Positions 10,255 through 20,492 of a stretch of 64,000 nt of DNA are shown here, piece by piece. The first letter of the stretch is position 1. Each line of letters opens with the position of its first letter. Position numbers and translations under genes: made by a program. The DNA is from Zymoseptoria tritici IPO323 (lineage: Eukaryota > Ascomycota > Dothideomycetes > Mycosphaerellales > Mycosphaerellaceae): assembly GCF_000219625.1 (NCBI RefSeq), contig NC_018211.1, forward strand, positions 1,736,001 through 1,800,000, in the 5' to 3' direction. The notes beneath the pieces were generated by a model that saw nothing but the letters and a program-made list of their open reading frames with translations, was not told where the DNA came from and made no database searches.

Positions 10255-12879
10255 TCACCGACTAAACTCAACCAACCCCCCCTCTGTCCTCTCATCAACT
10301 ACAACTCCCCTTCCCTTACTCTCCCCACCCCACCCCTTCCTCCCCTCTCCCATCGCACCCAAGAGTCCTTCACCCGTAAAAGCCGTCTCCCTGCCGGCCG
10401 GACTCCTCGACTTCGAACCACTCGCTCTCACGGATCCACCCCTCTGCAATCCTCCTCCACCACCGACCTCATAAGCCCCCGGATTCGCGTTCCGATGCCG
10501 CCAATCCGTGCTCGAAGGTATCCCTAGCACGTCCTCGGGACTCGTAGCGCTTTCGATAAGGGGTCCACCGTTCTCGCCGTTTGTGGAGTCGGGTACGTAG
10601 CCCTTTCCGAGGTTCTTCTTGGAGAATTGGGGTGCTTCGCGGTATTCGGGGGTTAGGTCGATGAGGGGTTTGGGCATTTGGTTTTGAGTTTGGTTGTGGC
10701 GAGCTCGGGTGTCGGATCGGACCATGTCGTTGGATGTGCGGCGCTCGCGGACGGTGCGATCTCGGGTGGATGGGGAGCGGTGGATGTCGGCGGTGGGTTG
10801 GCGGCGGGTGGAAGTTTGACGGCGAGGAGCAAGATCTTCGTCGCGCAGGCCTCCGTTGAGGAGGTTGGGCCCTGTGGTCCATGGTTCTTCGTCTTCCTGG
10901 CCGGAGACCTCGCGGCGGCGTTGGGAGTACTTCCGACCGAGCAGACTGTTGTCGTTGAATTCGGGAGTGGCTGCGGGTTGTGGTCGTTTGTCGGAGACAC
11001 GGTGTCTGTTCACAGAGCTATGTCGGTTCAGTGATCCTGATCGGGCGAGATTTGCTAGAGGTTCGTCATCGGCGAGTATTGCTTTATTGTTCAGAGCGAT
11101 GGGAGGATTGTTGCTCCTTCGTGTGGATGCTCGGCGTTCGGGTGAGATGTTCGTGTCGAGTTGATTAGAAGATTTGGTGAAACCTTCGCCCGCACTGTTG
11201 TGGGCTGGTCTGTCAAATCGTTCCGCATCAATCAAGGGCTTGAAGGAACCCAATTGGTAATGCGAGTCCATCGACTCGCCCGGACGATGCGCCTTGACGG
11301 CGTTCTCATTGCTGGTGTGGCGAGCTTTCGTATCAGTGGTGACCGCCGCCGGCGGTGCTTTCGTCTTCTTCCCTTCATCCAAAACATTGACCAAATACCA
11401 ACTCCTCCAACCCTGAATCGCACCATAAAAGCTATGCGCAGTAGCCTTATCGCTGGTCGAGAAGAAGTGTACAAAATTCTCCGTCGACTCGAACATTATC
11501 GTCTTCTGCTGACTCTTGATCGCATGACAAAACTTCTTCGGTGGCTTGATCTTCTTTCTCAATCTCTCTGGTGTTGGCGTATACACATCAAAGTCGCTCA
11601 AATGGCAGACATTCTGAATATCCTTGACCTTGCTATCCTCATCTTTCCTGCAGGTGATTTGTCCGTCCGACTTCAACGTCACATAACGCTTCTCCCATTT
11701 GCCTGCCTTTTGCGAGTAGAACAGATACCAGCTCTGATCTTCAGGTTTCTGATTGGGTACGCCCGCAAGCGTGAGTTCCGGCTCGACGCTGCCTGTCGCG
11801 GGATCCACCAGCAAGAGACTGTTCTGTTTGTCCATATCCCAGCTGTTCATGATATCTCGTATGTGTTCGTATCTCCTCAACGGCCGCTGTATTCCAACTG
11901 TCCCAAAGTGCTCCAGCAGAATTGCCGACTTCACATCTATCCTCTCTGACATGCATGTTGATGCGCTCTTGATGATGTCCGTAGGTGTCGTGGTCGTTGT
12001 GACAGGGAAGACACGCTCCGATTTGCCGCACTCCACGCGTACTAACCTGTCGCCCGCGTTCACAGCAGAGACCGGTGCGTCTGTGCCCGGCACAATTCCA
12101 CCTCCACCCGGTCGTATCGGTAACAGCTCGCCTCTTGAATTCACCGGCCGGGCGATTGGAGCCTTCTCGACCACTGGTGAAGCCTCTCCTCTCTTCCTCT
12201 TGAAGAATCTCGCCAGACAACCATCGTCGGAGTCGTCATACTTTGGTAGCTCGCTGACGCTCTTGGTCGCACGGATCTGACCAGATTGTGGAGGTCCATC
12301 TTGTCGCACTGGCTTCTCCACTGGTTTGACGGGAGGGAACAGCTCTCCCGAAGGCTGAGGGTAGTGGCCTGGCTCGTATTGAGTCACAGTTGGTGGTGAT
12401 GGAGAAGCTTGCGGAGCAGCAGGTTCACGTCTGGTTCGAGTGCTCCTGTAGCGGCCATTCATCGCGGGAGAGTCGTCCTTGGCTCGATCACCGAGGAGGG
12501 GATCAGACGCGCGGGACTGCACTGGTGGACTAGCTTGACGCAAGTCAGATTGGCGGACCTCATTGGTGCTGATATCTTGCTGCCGTGTCGAATCGTGGAC
12601 CAGCTGTTCCTGGCCTGCAGGCTGGAAAGGCACATTGCTGTGTTTGGTGTGATACCGCGTTGGCAAATCGGACGGGAGTTGCGGTACGGGAGGAGACGAC
12701 TGGGGTGGTGAACCGGCTGAGGTACCGGTTCGCTTTCGGTAGCGAGACTTGCTCCTGGAAATGGTGTCTTCGTCCTGGGAGCTGCGATGGTTGAGGTCAT
12801 GAGCTTTTGTCTGATCAAGCGGGTCTTTGCGGCGTTGCGAGAGGTATCGTGAAGGTAGGGCTGGTCCATCGTCGGCCAT
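10255..12879 (-). CDS. RA and PH domain adaptor protein, 874 aa
   Basis: Uninterrupted 874-aa protein, ATG at 12877-12879. Residues 1-270 are polar and Pro/Ser/Arg-rich (disordered). A Ras-association-like domain follows at about 275-365 (starts DRLVRVECGKSERVFPV), then a pleckstrin-homology domain at about 380-495 (SWYLFYSQKAGKWEKRYVTL, ending in the Trp of IQGWRSWYLV). The last ~370 residues are again disordered and Arg/Ser-rich. The RA-PH tandem is the core of the Grb10/MRL (lamellipodin) type of adaptor that links small GTPases to membrane lipids; fungal members are usually annotated only as PH-domain proteins. Inferred role: GTPase-dependent recruitment to the plasma membrane, perhaps in polarity. 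GTPase partner and lipid preference cannot be read from the sequence. Confidence 0.85.
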   Translation of the reverse strand: MADDGPALPSRYLSQRRKDPLDQTKAHDLNHRSSQDEDTISRSKSRYRKRTGTSAGSPPQSSPPVPQLPSDLPTRYHTKHSNVPFQPAGQEQLVHDSTRQQDISTNEVRQSDLRQASPPVQSRASDPLLGDRAKDDSPAMNGRYRSTRTRREPAAPQASPSPPTVTQYEPGHYPQPSGELFPPVKPVEKPVRQDGPPQSGQIRATKSVSELPKYDDSDDGCLARFFKRKRGEASPVVEKAPIARPVNSRGELLPIRPGGGGIVPGTDAPVSAVNAGDRLVRVECGKSERVFPVTTTTTPTDIIKSASTCMSERIDVKSAILLEHFGTVGIQRPLRRYEHIRDIMNSWDMDKQNSLLLVDPATGSVEPELTLAGVPNQKPEDQSWYLFYSQKAGKWEKRYVTLKSDGQITCRKDEDSKVKDIQNVCHLSDFDVYTPTPERLRKKIKPPKKFCHAIKSQQKTIMFESTENFVHFFSTSDKATAHSFYGAIQGWRSWYLVNVLDEGKKTKAPPAAVTTDTKARHTSNENAVKAHRPGESMDSHYQLGSFKPLIDAERFDRPAHNSAGEGFTKSSNQLDTNISPERRASTRRSNNPPIALNNKAILADDEPLANLARSGSLNRHSSVNRHRVSDKRPQPAATPEFNDNSLLGRKYSQRRREVSGQEDEEPWTTGPNLLNGGLRDEDLAPRRQTSTRRQPTADIHRSPSTRDRTVRERRTSNDMVRSDTRARHNQTQNQMPKPLIDLTPEYREAPQFSKKNLGKGYVPDSTNGENGGPLIESATSPEDVLGIPSSTDWRHRNANPGAYEVGGGGGLQRGGSVRASGSKSRSPAGRETAFTGEGLLGAMGEGRKGWGGESKGRGVVVDERTEGGLVEFSR

Positions 12880-14021
12880 GATTCATGTTGATGCGTGGTT
12901 GCTGGGGTCAGGTTGGGGGCGGTGAGAAGGATGAATACTTCGAGGATTTCCTGAGAGTTGGAAGAAACGCGACAATGCTAAAAACAACGGTAGTCCTCGA
13001 GGAAAGGTTGCAATGGGAAGTCGCGAGCAAGATGAAGAACGAGGCGGGTGTTTGCGACGGGAAGAAATGTACGAGATGGACGTGGGAGCAACAGATTCAA
13101 GACAGGGATGCGGTTTCACTTCGTCCCGCAGTTGCATGCGAGAGGCTTGACTGCCCCCGCGGCGCCTCGCAGCGCGTCAAGATCACGAAATGAGGACGAA
13201 ATGAGGACGGCACAAACGAAGAGGGCGTTGTCAACGTTCATCCACCTCCGCAAGATGATACGATCCAGTGATTATGCTCCGGTCCGCCATCCGAACCACG
13301 ACGGCTATTGATTGCTAGTGCGGCAGTACTACTATGCTGTACTAAGTAGGCCAAGAGATGATGATAGAGATCAGGGCAGGACTTTCAGCCTGCGACGTTC
13401 CGTATATGATCCTTGCCCAGCATCACCTATTAAGGGTACTTGAAGGAACTCATGGGGAAGTGGAGATGAATGGAAGTCTTCTTCAGGACGTGATTTGGTA
13501 CTCGGCAGTCGTGGCATGAAGGGTCTCGAATGCAATGGGCTTCCCGACGTTCTCGACAGCTTGCCGATAGAGACATTTCCTCCACGGACCACAATGTACC
13601 TGCATGAGGCTGTGAACATGGGTTGCATAACGTGCATATGGCATTTTGGCATTGTCATATGGTTGCTCCACCGATGCTAAGGTGCCATTAATGCCGAGCC
13701 GATGAGCCGAAAATATATCTTATCGATAACGACTTCGTCGGAGGAAGACAGGACGGCTTGCTCACTCCTGGTCAACAAATGCACAGGACAAGACTGCGAG
13801 AATTCTACTCTATTTATGGTCGCATGCGGATAGAGCATTCAAGAACGACTGAATGACTTCTTCCTGCCATAGTTCTACGACATCCCACGTAACTTCCCGC
13901 CAAGCACCAACTTCCCAATTCGGACGGCTTACATAACTTTCGAAAAAGTTCCAACGCCATCACCCAGAAAAATGTCCAACGAGACGATTCAACAACCACA
14001 AAATCTTCCAGCAGTACCAAG
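12880..14021. other. Shared upstream region of two divergent genes
   Basis: About 1.1 kb between the divergent start codons of the RA-PH gene and NOB1. It must carry both promoters. No RNA gene or further coding frame is supported. Confidence 0.5.
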
Positions 14022-15362
14022 ATGGCGACAACAAAACCCATACACACCTTGATTCTCGACACAGGAGCCCTGATCAAAAATGAGCCTCCCGTCTCTACTC
14101 TCCTCTCCCACACCGAAAAACTCATCACCGTGCCCGCCATCATCACCGAAATCAAAGACGCCGCAACCCGCGCGCGTGTGGAGACGACACTCAAACCCTT
14201 CCTGGAATTACGGTCTCCCAATCCGGCCAGTGTGAAGATTGTGACGGACTTTGCGAGGAAGACGGGTGATTTGAGTGTGCTGAGTAGACCGGATGTGCTG
14301 ATTTGTGCGCTGGCGTATGAGGTCGAGTGCGAGAGGAATGGAGGCGATTGGAGATTGAGGAGGGTGCCGGGGCAGAAGGGGTTGAATGGGAGTCCGCCGA
14401 AGAGGGATGAGAATGGAGAGATTGTGAAGGAGGGGGAGATGAAGGAGGGAGAAGTGGCGATGAACGGAACGGAGGTTGCTGAGCCAGAGTCAAATGGACT
14501 GCCTTTAACTGAGGAGGTCAAGGTCGAGGCGAATGAAAGGACTTCAGCAGCGTCGGAACCATCGGTCCAACCAGAGGAGATTAAAGACGAGGAATCATCG
14601 GCCACTCCAGCAGCATCACAAGAACCGGACTCGGCCGATCAAATAGCATCACAACTCCAATCCGCCTCTCTCGATCAACAATCACTCCCCATCACGACAA
14701 CACAACCAGACTCCACCGAAGACTCCGACAACGATTCGGACGGCTGGATAACCCCCTCCAACCTCAAAAAGAAACAAGCCGAAGACGCCTCCCTCTCCAC
14801 CAAAGATATCCTCGAACCCGCCACCATGCAAGTCGCGACCCTCACCTCCGATTTCGCCATGCAAAACGTCCTCCTGCAAATGAACCTCAACCTTCTCTCT
14901 CCCACCCTCACCCGCATCCGCCACCTCAAAACCTACATCCTCCGCTGCCACGCCTGCTTCACTACCACCCGCGACCTCTCGAAGCAATTCTGCGCGCGAT
15001 GTGGTCAGCCCGCTTTGACCCGCGTGTCGTGCTCGACATCCGCGAATGGAGAGTTTAAACTACATTTGAAGAAGAACATGCAGTGGAATCATCGCGGGGA
15101 CCGGTACTCGATTCCGAAGCCGGTGCATGGGAGTTCGAATGGGAGGATTCGGGGTGGTGGGAAGGGTGGGTGGGGACATGAGTTGATTTTGGCCGAGGAT
15201 CAGAAGGAGTATGCGATGAAGAGTACGGAGGAGAAGAGGAAGAAGGAGAGGGGGTTAATGGATGAGGATTATTTGCCGGGGATTTTGACGGGGGAGAGGA
15301 GGAATGCTGGGCAGAGGGTGAAGGTGGGTGCTGGGAGAAGTGTGAACTCGAAGAAGAGATAG
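14022..15362 (+). CDS. NOB1: 20S pre-rRNA D-site endonuclease NOB1, 446 aa
   Basis: Single exon, 446 aa. The N-terminal PIN domain begins THTLILDTGALI-like with the catalytic Asp at residue 13 and continues with TVPAIITEIKDAATRARVE and SRPDVLICALAYEVE (acidic residues of the PIN active site). A long acidic linker (about 130-260) is followed by NLNLLSPTLTRIRHLKTY and the zinc ribbon CHAC...CARCG (about residues 308-325) plus the WNHRGDRYSIP segment. This order is diagnostic for Nob1, which cuts 20S pre-rRNA at site D to make mature 18S rRNA in late pre-40S particles. The C-terminus is basic, as in other Nob1 proteins. All expected residues are present, so the gene looks functional. Confidence 0.96.
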   Translation: MATTKPIHTLILDTGALIKNEPPVSTLLSHTEKLITVPAIITEIKDAATRARVETTLKPFLELRSPNPASVKIVTDFARKTGDLSVLSRPDVLICALAYEVECERNGGDWRLRRVPGQKGLNGSPPKRDENGEIVKEGEMKEGEVAMNGTEVAEPESNGLPLTEEVKVEANERTSAASEPSVQPEEIKDEESSATPAASQEPDSADQIASQLQSASLDQQSLPITTTQPDSTEDSDNDSDGWITPSNLKKKQAEDASLSTKDILEPATMQVATLTSDFAMQNVLLQMNLNLLSPTLTRIRHLKTYILRCHACFTTTRDLSKQFCARCGQPALTRVSCSTSANGEFKLHLKKNMQWNHRGDRYSIPKPVHGSSNGRIRGGGKGGWGHELILAEDQKEYAMKSTEEKRKKERGLMDEDYLPGILTGERRNAGQRVKVGAGRSVNSKKR

Positions 15363-15859
15363 GGCGGAGTGGTATGGAGTGAGTGGGCTGTACAGTGATG
15401 ATCTGAAGTCGTGTCTCAGCGACAGGCGTTTTGGATGGCAAAAGTGGGAGTTTATGCGGCTGCGATATACACCGCGTGGAGAGCATGGAAACTTACGTTC
15501 CCAAAAGAGATTTGAGAGACCTAGAAGATAGAGACAACGAAGAAGATACCCTTCAGACCAATCGAAGCCCAATGAAAGTGAATGCCATAGTCTGCGAGCT
15601 CGAATCTATATGTGAAGAGCGCAGACGAGTGCTACCTTATCGCGCCTGCTTCTCGAATTTACGCGCCGAGTCCGCGCCTGCTGCATCCATTTGATGAGTG
15701 CCTCCATCAAATCCCATCAAATCCTTGCACTCAAACTTCACCTGAGCTTCCCTCGAACTCACGACTACACCACGACCTCACGACCGTCCCGACCGATCGA
15801 CGCGCCCACGGTCGCCCTCGCCATGCACCGCGACCTTAAATAACCCGCCACCGCCGACA
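15363..15859. other. Intergenic stretch, 0.5 kb
   Basis: Terminator side of NOB1 and promoter plus leader of the next gene. No further gene seen. Confidence 0.5.
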
Positions 15860-18800
15860 ATGGCAACCCAACCCAGCCGCGAAATCCCCATCCCGTCCCT
15901 CGACCCGTCCAACCCTCCACCACCGCAAACCTCAATCCACGCCATCGTAACCCTTCTCTGGCCCTACTCCTCCGCCACCCGCTCCCTTGCCCTCCTCCTC
16001 GCATCACCAGACGTTCGGCTACGAAGGGAAGGCGGACAAGTCCGCGTGAGGTTTACAGGACGCGGTGCGAGCGCGATTGCAACGGCGAGGTTGGGGATTG
16101 GGGATGAGGTGGTTTTGGAATTGGAGGGTGGGAGATGGAGTGGTGAGGAGGAGGGAGGGAGTAAGGTGAGGACGCCGGGGAAGGGGGTGCAGGGGGAGTT
16201 GGTTTTTGGAGGGAGGGTGGGGGTGAGGGTTTTGAAGAGGAGTGGATTGGGGACTGGGGATGAGGAGGTGGGGGTGGGGGAGGATGGGTGGGTTAGAGTT
16301 GATGAGCAGGAGGTTGTTGAGGAGGAGGGAGGGGAGGAAGAGGAGAGTGCGAGGAGTTGGACACCGATTGCGAAGAGAGGGCGGGTGGCAGAGGTGAGAT
16401 CGAGTCTTGGGTTGGGAGGAGGACAGGTCTATGCGAGTCCAGCGTTCGCGAGGAACTCTCGGATGTCTGCAGGAGAAGATGTGGGAGACTTGAGTGCTTC
16501 GGATCCGTTCATTGATGCGTATTGGGAGGAAGGCTCGCCGAGGAAGAAAATGCGGTTGTCGTTTTCGGGCGTTGGGAGGTGGAGGCTTGAAGGACGGGAG
16601 AGAAGTCCGCAGAAGGAGGACACTGGCGAGGATATGGAGATTGATCGAGAGGTGGAAGAGTTGATTGCTGGGTCTTCTCCGTCACATATGCCGCCGCCAC
16701 GATTATCTGGACTGGATATACCTGAGACATTGAACGCTGTCGATTCGCTCGCCGGGAATGATGAGCAAGCTCCTACGACGCCAAAACTTCACCCGGTCCC
16801 TGCTTCGAATCTACCGCTGCCGTCGCCGTTTCCAAGCCAGCCTGTTCAGCTACCTTGGGAATCGCAGCCCTCCTCAGAATTACCAGCTTCACTTGTCACC
16901 GACCTGGATCAGCCGGAACTGCCTTTGGCCGAACCACTCGTTGCTGCTGTCAATGAGAACACGACCCAGGAACCCAGTCTGCCAGACACAGACAGTCAGC
17001 CGTTCTTGGAGATACCCTCGCAAGATGCAGCCACCACGCAAACATCGCGGCCTTCTCTTGCATACACGGAGTCGGCGCCAGAGTCCTCTAATCCAGATTC
17101 GCAAACTATCTCGACCGGGATCTATGCTATTGGGCATTCGCCGGATGAAGATGTTACTTATCGGTCGCAGATGGAGCATCCGGAATTGCTGTCGGATACG
17201 GAGGAGGATGAGAATATGTATGATGAGGAGTTGAGGGGTCGTGCTGTTCAGACTGTTCGAGAGGGCTTTGTTGACGATGATGAGGAAGTTGAGGTTGTGG
17301 ATGAAGATGATGTTGAGGAGGTTATTGATGATATGGGCGAAGAGCCTGATAGCTCTGATGATGATGATGAGGAAGCAGACGAGGAGGAGGATGATGACGA
17401 GGAGCAAGAGTGGGAGGATGATGAGACCATTGATGCCGAACCACAGGATGCCACAAGTCAGCCGGAAGCTGTGCCTGCGTTTACGGTACAAGACGAGAAA
17501 GACAGCACGATGGCCGGATCCTTGCATCAGCCGGAATCGATTGTCATTGATGACTCGGAGGACGACGAGGACGATTTGACCGTTCCAGATCGGCTAAAGG
17601 ACGCCGTGAGCCAGACCGCCGGATCAGATCAGCGCCCGCAGGCGGTTGAACCCATATCAGTGAGCCAGACCGTCCAGCTCATTGACGATGTCGTCGCCAG
17701 CGACAAGCTCGCACCCGAGCAGCCAGCAGATCCGAAGGAAGCCATTCAGACTATTCAGGCCGCCGAGTCTGCAGATACCGTCACGCCGAAAGAGCTTGCA
17801 CCAGCGCGGGAAGCAAGTCCGGCCGTGACCAAAGAAGCCGCGCCCAATGTCGACCTGCCACGACCTTCAGCTTCGCCCGCCAAAGCTGCAACAGCAGCAG
17901 AAAAGTTGCAGCTTTCCAAGCAGCAATCCGCACAGCCGGAGACGCCATTGAAAGCCATTCCTGGTATGTTCGGCCGCCAGAGTGCAGACTCGGCCATCTC
18001 GACTCCAGGGTCCACGCCTCAATCGGAGAGAGATCGAATCATGGCGAGGACATACAGCAGTCTCTTTGGCTTCGGTGCAGCTAAGCCAGCTCCACCGGCG
18101 TTCCAGACACCTACGCCGAATGCTGGAGATCTGCCGAAGAGGAGCTTCAGCGGATGGGGTGGGCGGCCGATTATGAAGATATCAGATGATGCCGATGCTA
18201 TCGATGAGGTCGAGAAAGAAGCGATTGAGCCAGTGAAGCGCTCGGAGAAGGATTATGTTGAACGGCCGAAGGCTTTCGATCAAGCTGGAAATGTGCAGGA
18301 CAAGGAAGCGGAGAAGGGGACCGCAATTGTTCCATCTGCCGACGTGGTCATGGAAGATGAGTCGAACGTCACAAGTGAGCCTGGCAATACTGACGAGAAC
18401 GGCATTGTCACTTCAGCTACGGTCGATTCAACTGCGCACGAAGTTGAAATGGATGCCGACCGCGAAGACAGCCCAAGCAAAGACATCCCCGAAGTCTTGC
18501 CCATGCCGGCGAAGTTGCAGGACATTCCTCCACCGCAGCCTCCACCTTCTAGCGCACCGCCTAGAACGTCGCAGCCGGTGCAGGTTATTGATCTCGGATC
18601 TAGTGATGTTGAGGACGATGATGAAGAGGAAGATGCCGCGCAAGGACCTGCTCTGGCGATCGCGCAGGACGGTGAGAATGAAGTCATGATTCCCACGTTC
18701 TCGGGTTCAACGGATGAGATGGTTACGGATGAGTCTGGCGTGTCGATATCGAAGGCGGAGACTCAGACTCCTTCTCGGGTAGATGGTGTCGAGGTTCAGC

Positions 18801-20401
18801 CAGATAGCGCAATGGAGGCAGCGGTCCCATTTGATGCTGAGAATGGCATGGACGTTGACGATCGTGCAGGTGGAATCACAAGCCGTGCCGATGCCAGGCA
18901 GAGCGCCATCGAAACTTCAGCTGCGAGACTGGAAGATCTTGTGAGGAATGCATATCAGGACGATGCCGCGGAGCCTCAAAGTGATGAAGACTCGGATCAG
19001 TCGACCGAGGGCCTGGATGGTGCTACTGAGGTCGAGACTCTGTCCCATGCTGAGGAGTTGTCTCCTGTCGCGCCTTCTTTGGTCATGGACAATATCACTG
19101 GCCCACCGACCGCTGCAATTGAAGCAGATGACGCAGCGACTTCGGCGAAGCGTGCTTCAGTCATCGATATGAGTGATTCGCAGGAGCTCGAAAATTCCGT
19201 CACTACCACGAGATCCGTGACAGCCAGTCAAGTGAGAACAAGGCGTGCTGCCGCCTTGAGCAATGAGCAATCATCGCATCCTGCGCTTCTTCCGACACCG
19301 GAGATCTCAGACCTGCGTTCTCAGGAATCGCTTCAACCATCTGCGAACAAAGCTGTTCTTCCACCGACGCCACAACTCAGTCAAGGCGATTCATTGTCAA
19401 AACCTCCTGGGGCCGATACTGAAGTTCCCAGACCAACCACCCCAGAGCCACTCTCGAGACGCACTCGAGCAGGTTCACGTGCCAGCTCACGCGCAAGTGT
19501 CGACCCAGCTACCACTCAGCCTAGGACGCCAAACAGAAGATCCACCAGGAAGTCGCAAGCTCAGAGCCAGATCTCTGAAGAGGCTATCGACGAGGTTGAT
19601 GAAGACACCATAGCTGTCTACACGCCCTCGCCGAAGAAGACAGCCGTACCAAAGTCTACCAGAAAGTCACGAGCGCAAACTTCAGAACAAGAAATCGAGA
19701 TGATTCAAGAATCAGAGCTCAGCCCTGAGAAGGGATCGCCACCTCGCAAGTCGCTTACTTCCCGCCTCAGCACTGTTCCAGACGCTATCTCCGCTTGGTT
19801 CACTCCTCGTCGCTCCGCTCGTCAGCAAGTCACCGAAGCACCCGACTCGACCCAGCCTCATGGCCTCTCAACGCCCATAGGCTACTATCACCCGCTATCA
19901 GCTCTCTCTCAAAAGCTCAACCCATCATCTCAGTCATACGCCGACAACACGCTCGATATCCTCGCCGTCGTCGCCAACGCCACCTCCAACCCGGATCGCG
20001 CCAAGTCCGGCCCACGAGACTACTACACCACCTTCCGCGTGTGGGATCCCAGCCTCTCAAAGTCGGCCACCGATTCTATCCTCGTCGAAGTCTTCCGCCC
20101 TTGGCACGCCACCCTTCCAGTGGCCGAAGTCGGCGATGGAATCATGTTGCGCGGATTTGCGGTGAAGTCTAGGAAACGGAACCCGTATTTGCTGTCGACT
20201 GATGCGAGCGGGTGGTGCGTGTGGCGGTATGGAGAGGAAGGCGGCAGTGGTGAGAAGCATGGGAGGACGAGGAGTAGTTTTGGAGCGGTGGGTGGTGCGA
20301 GGGAGGAAGTGAAGGGTCCGCCGGTCGAGGTTGGGAAGGAGGAGAGGCAGAGGGTTGAGGAGTTGAGGGATGGATGGGTAGAGAAGGGCAAGGAGAAGTG
20401 A
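15860..20401 (+). CDS. POT1/Cdc13-type telomere-binding domain protein, 1513 aa
   Basis: Intron-free 1513-aa protein. An OB-fold-like segment lies near the N-terminus (about 20-100, TSIHAIVTLLWPYSSATRS... and VVLELEGG). The C-terminal ~170 residues form a second OB-like domain (GYYHPLSAL, DILAVVANATSN, DYYTTFRVWDPS, VEVFRPWHATLP, GIMLRGFAVKSRKRN, GWCVWRY), the pattern of the 'telomeric single-stranded DNA binding POT1/Cdc13' family of Pezizomycotina. Between them are ~1200 disordered residues, very acidic around 430-540 (long Asp/Glu runs) with several short acidic IDLSD/VIDDSED-type motifs resembling SUMO-interacting motifs. Likely a nuclear telomere or DNA-repair factor. Assignment to true POT1, Cdc13 or another telomere subunit is not possible from sequence alone. 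Its 3' end lies only 91 bp from the convergent MFS gene. Confidence 0.8.
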   Translation: MATQPSREIPIPSLDPSNPPPPQTSIHAIVTLLWPYSSATRSLALLLASPDVRLRREGGQVRVRFTGRGASAIATARLGIGDEVVLELEGGRWSGEEEGGSKVRTPGKGVQGELVFGGRVGVRVLKRSGLGTGDEEVGVGEDGWVRVDEQEVVEEEGGEEEESARSWTPIAKRGRVAEVRSSLGLGGGQVYASPAFARNSRMSAGEDVGDLSASDPFIDAYWEEGSPRKKMRLSFSGVGRWRLEGRERSPQKEDTGEDMEIDREVEELIAGSSPSHMPPPRLSGLDIPETLNAVDSLAGNDEQAPTTPKLHPVPASNLPLPSPFPSQPVQLPWESQPSSELPASLVTDLDQPELPLAEPLVAAVNENTTQEPSLPDTDSQPFLEIPSQDAATTQTSRPSLAYTESAPESSNPDSQTISTGIYAIGHSPDEDVTYRSQMEHPELLSDTEEDENMYDEELRGRAVQTVREGFVDDDEEVEVVDEDDVEEVIDDMGEEPDSSDDDDEEADEEEDDDEEQEWEDDETIDAEPQDATSQPEAVPAFTVQDEKDSTMAGSLHQPESIVIDDSEDDEDDLTVPDRLKDAVSQTAGSDQRPQAVEPISVSQTVQLIDDVVASDKLAPEQPADPKEAIQTIQAAESADTVTPKELAPAREASPAVTKEAAPNVDLPRPSASPAKAATAAEKLQLSKQQSAQPETPLKAIPGMFGRQSADSAISTPGSTPQSERDRIMARTYSSLFGFGAAKPAPPAFQTPTPNAGDLPKRSFSGWGGRPIMKISDDADAIDEVEKEAIEPVKRSEKDYVERPKAFDQAGNVQDKEAEKGTAIVPSADVVMEDESNVTSEPGNTDENGIVTSATVDSTAHEVEMDADREDSPSKDIPEVLPMPAKLQDIPPPQPPPSSAPPRTSQPVQVIDLGSSDVEDDDEEEDAAQGPALAIAQDGENEVMIPTFSGSTDEMVTDESGVSISKAETQTPSRVDGVEVQPDSAMEAAVPFDAENGMDVDDRAGGITSRADARQSAIETSAARLEDLVRNAYQDDAAEPQSDEDSDQSTEGLDGATEVETLSHAEELSPVAPSLVMDNITGPPTAAIEADDAATSAKRASVIDMSDSQELENSVTTTRSVTASQVRTRRAAALSNEQSSHPALLPTPEISDLRSQESLQPSANKAVLPPTPQLSQGDSLSKPPGADTEVPRPTTPEPLSRRTRAGSRASSRASVDPATTQPRTPNRRSTRKSQAQSQISEEAIDEVDEDTIAVYTPSPKKTAVPKSTRKSRAQTSEQEIEMIQESELSPEKGSPPRKSLTSRLSTVPDAISAWFTPRRSARQQVTEAPDSTQPHGLSTPIGYYHPLSALSQKLNPSSQSYADNTLDILAVVANATSNPDRAKSGPRDYYTTFRVWDPSLSKSATDSILVEVFRPWHATLPVAEVGDGIMLRGFAVKSRKRNPYLLSTDASGWCVWRYGEEGGSGEKHGRTRSSFGAVGGAREEVKGPPVEVGKEERQRVEELRDGWVEKGKEK

Positions 20402-20492
20402 CGGAGGTGATGCATTCATATCGGCATGTATGCTGCACTGATCTTGTAACTTAGGTGGCATTTGTATAGCCCAGTAACGACAACGAACATTC

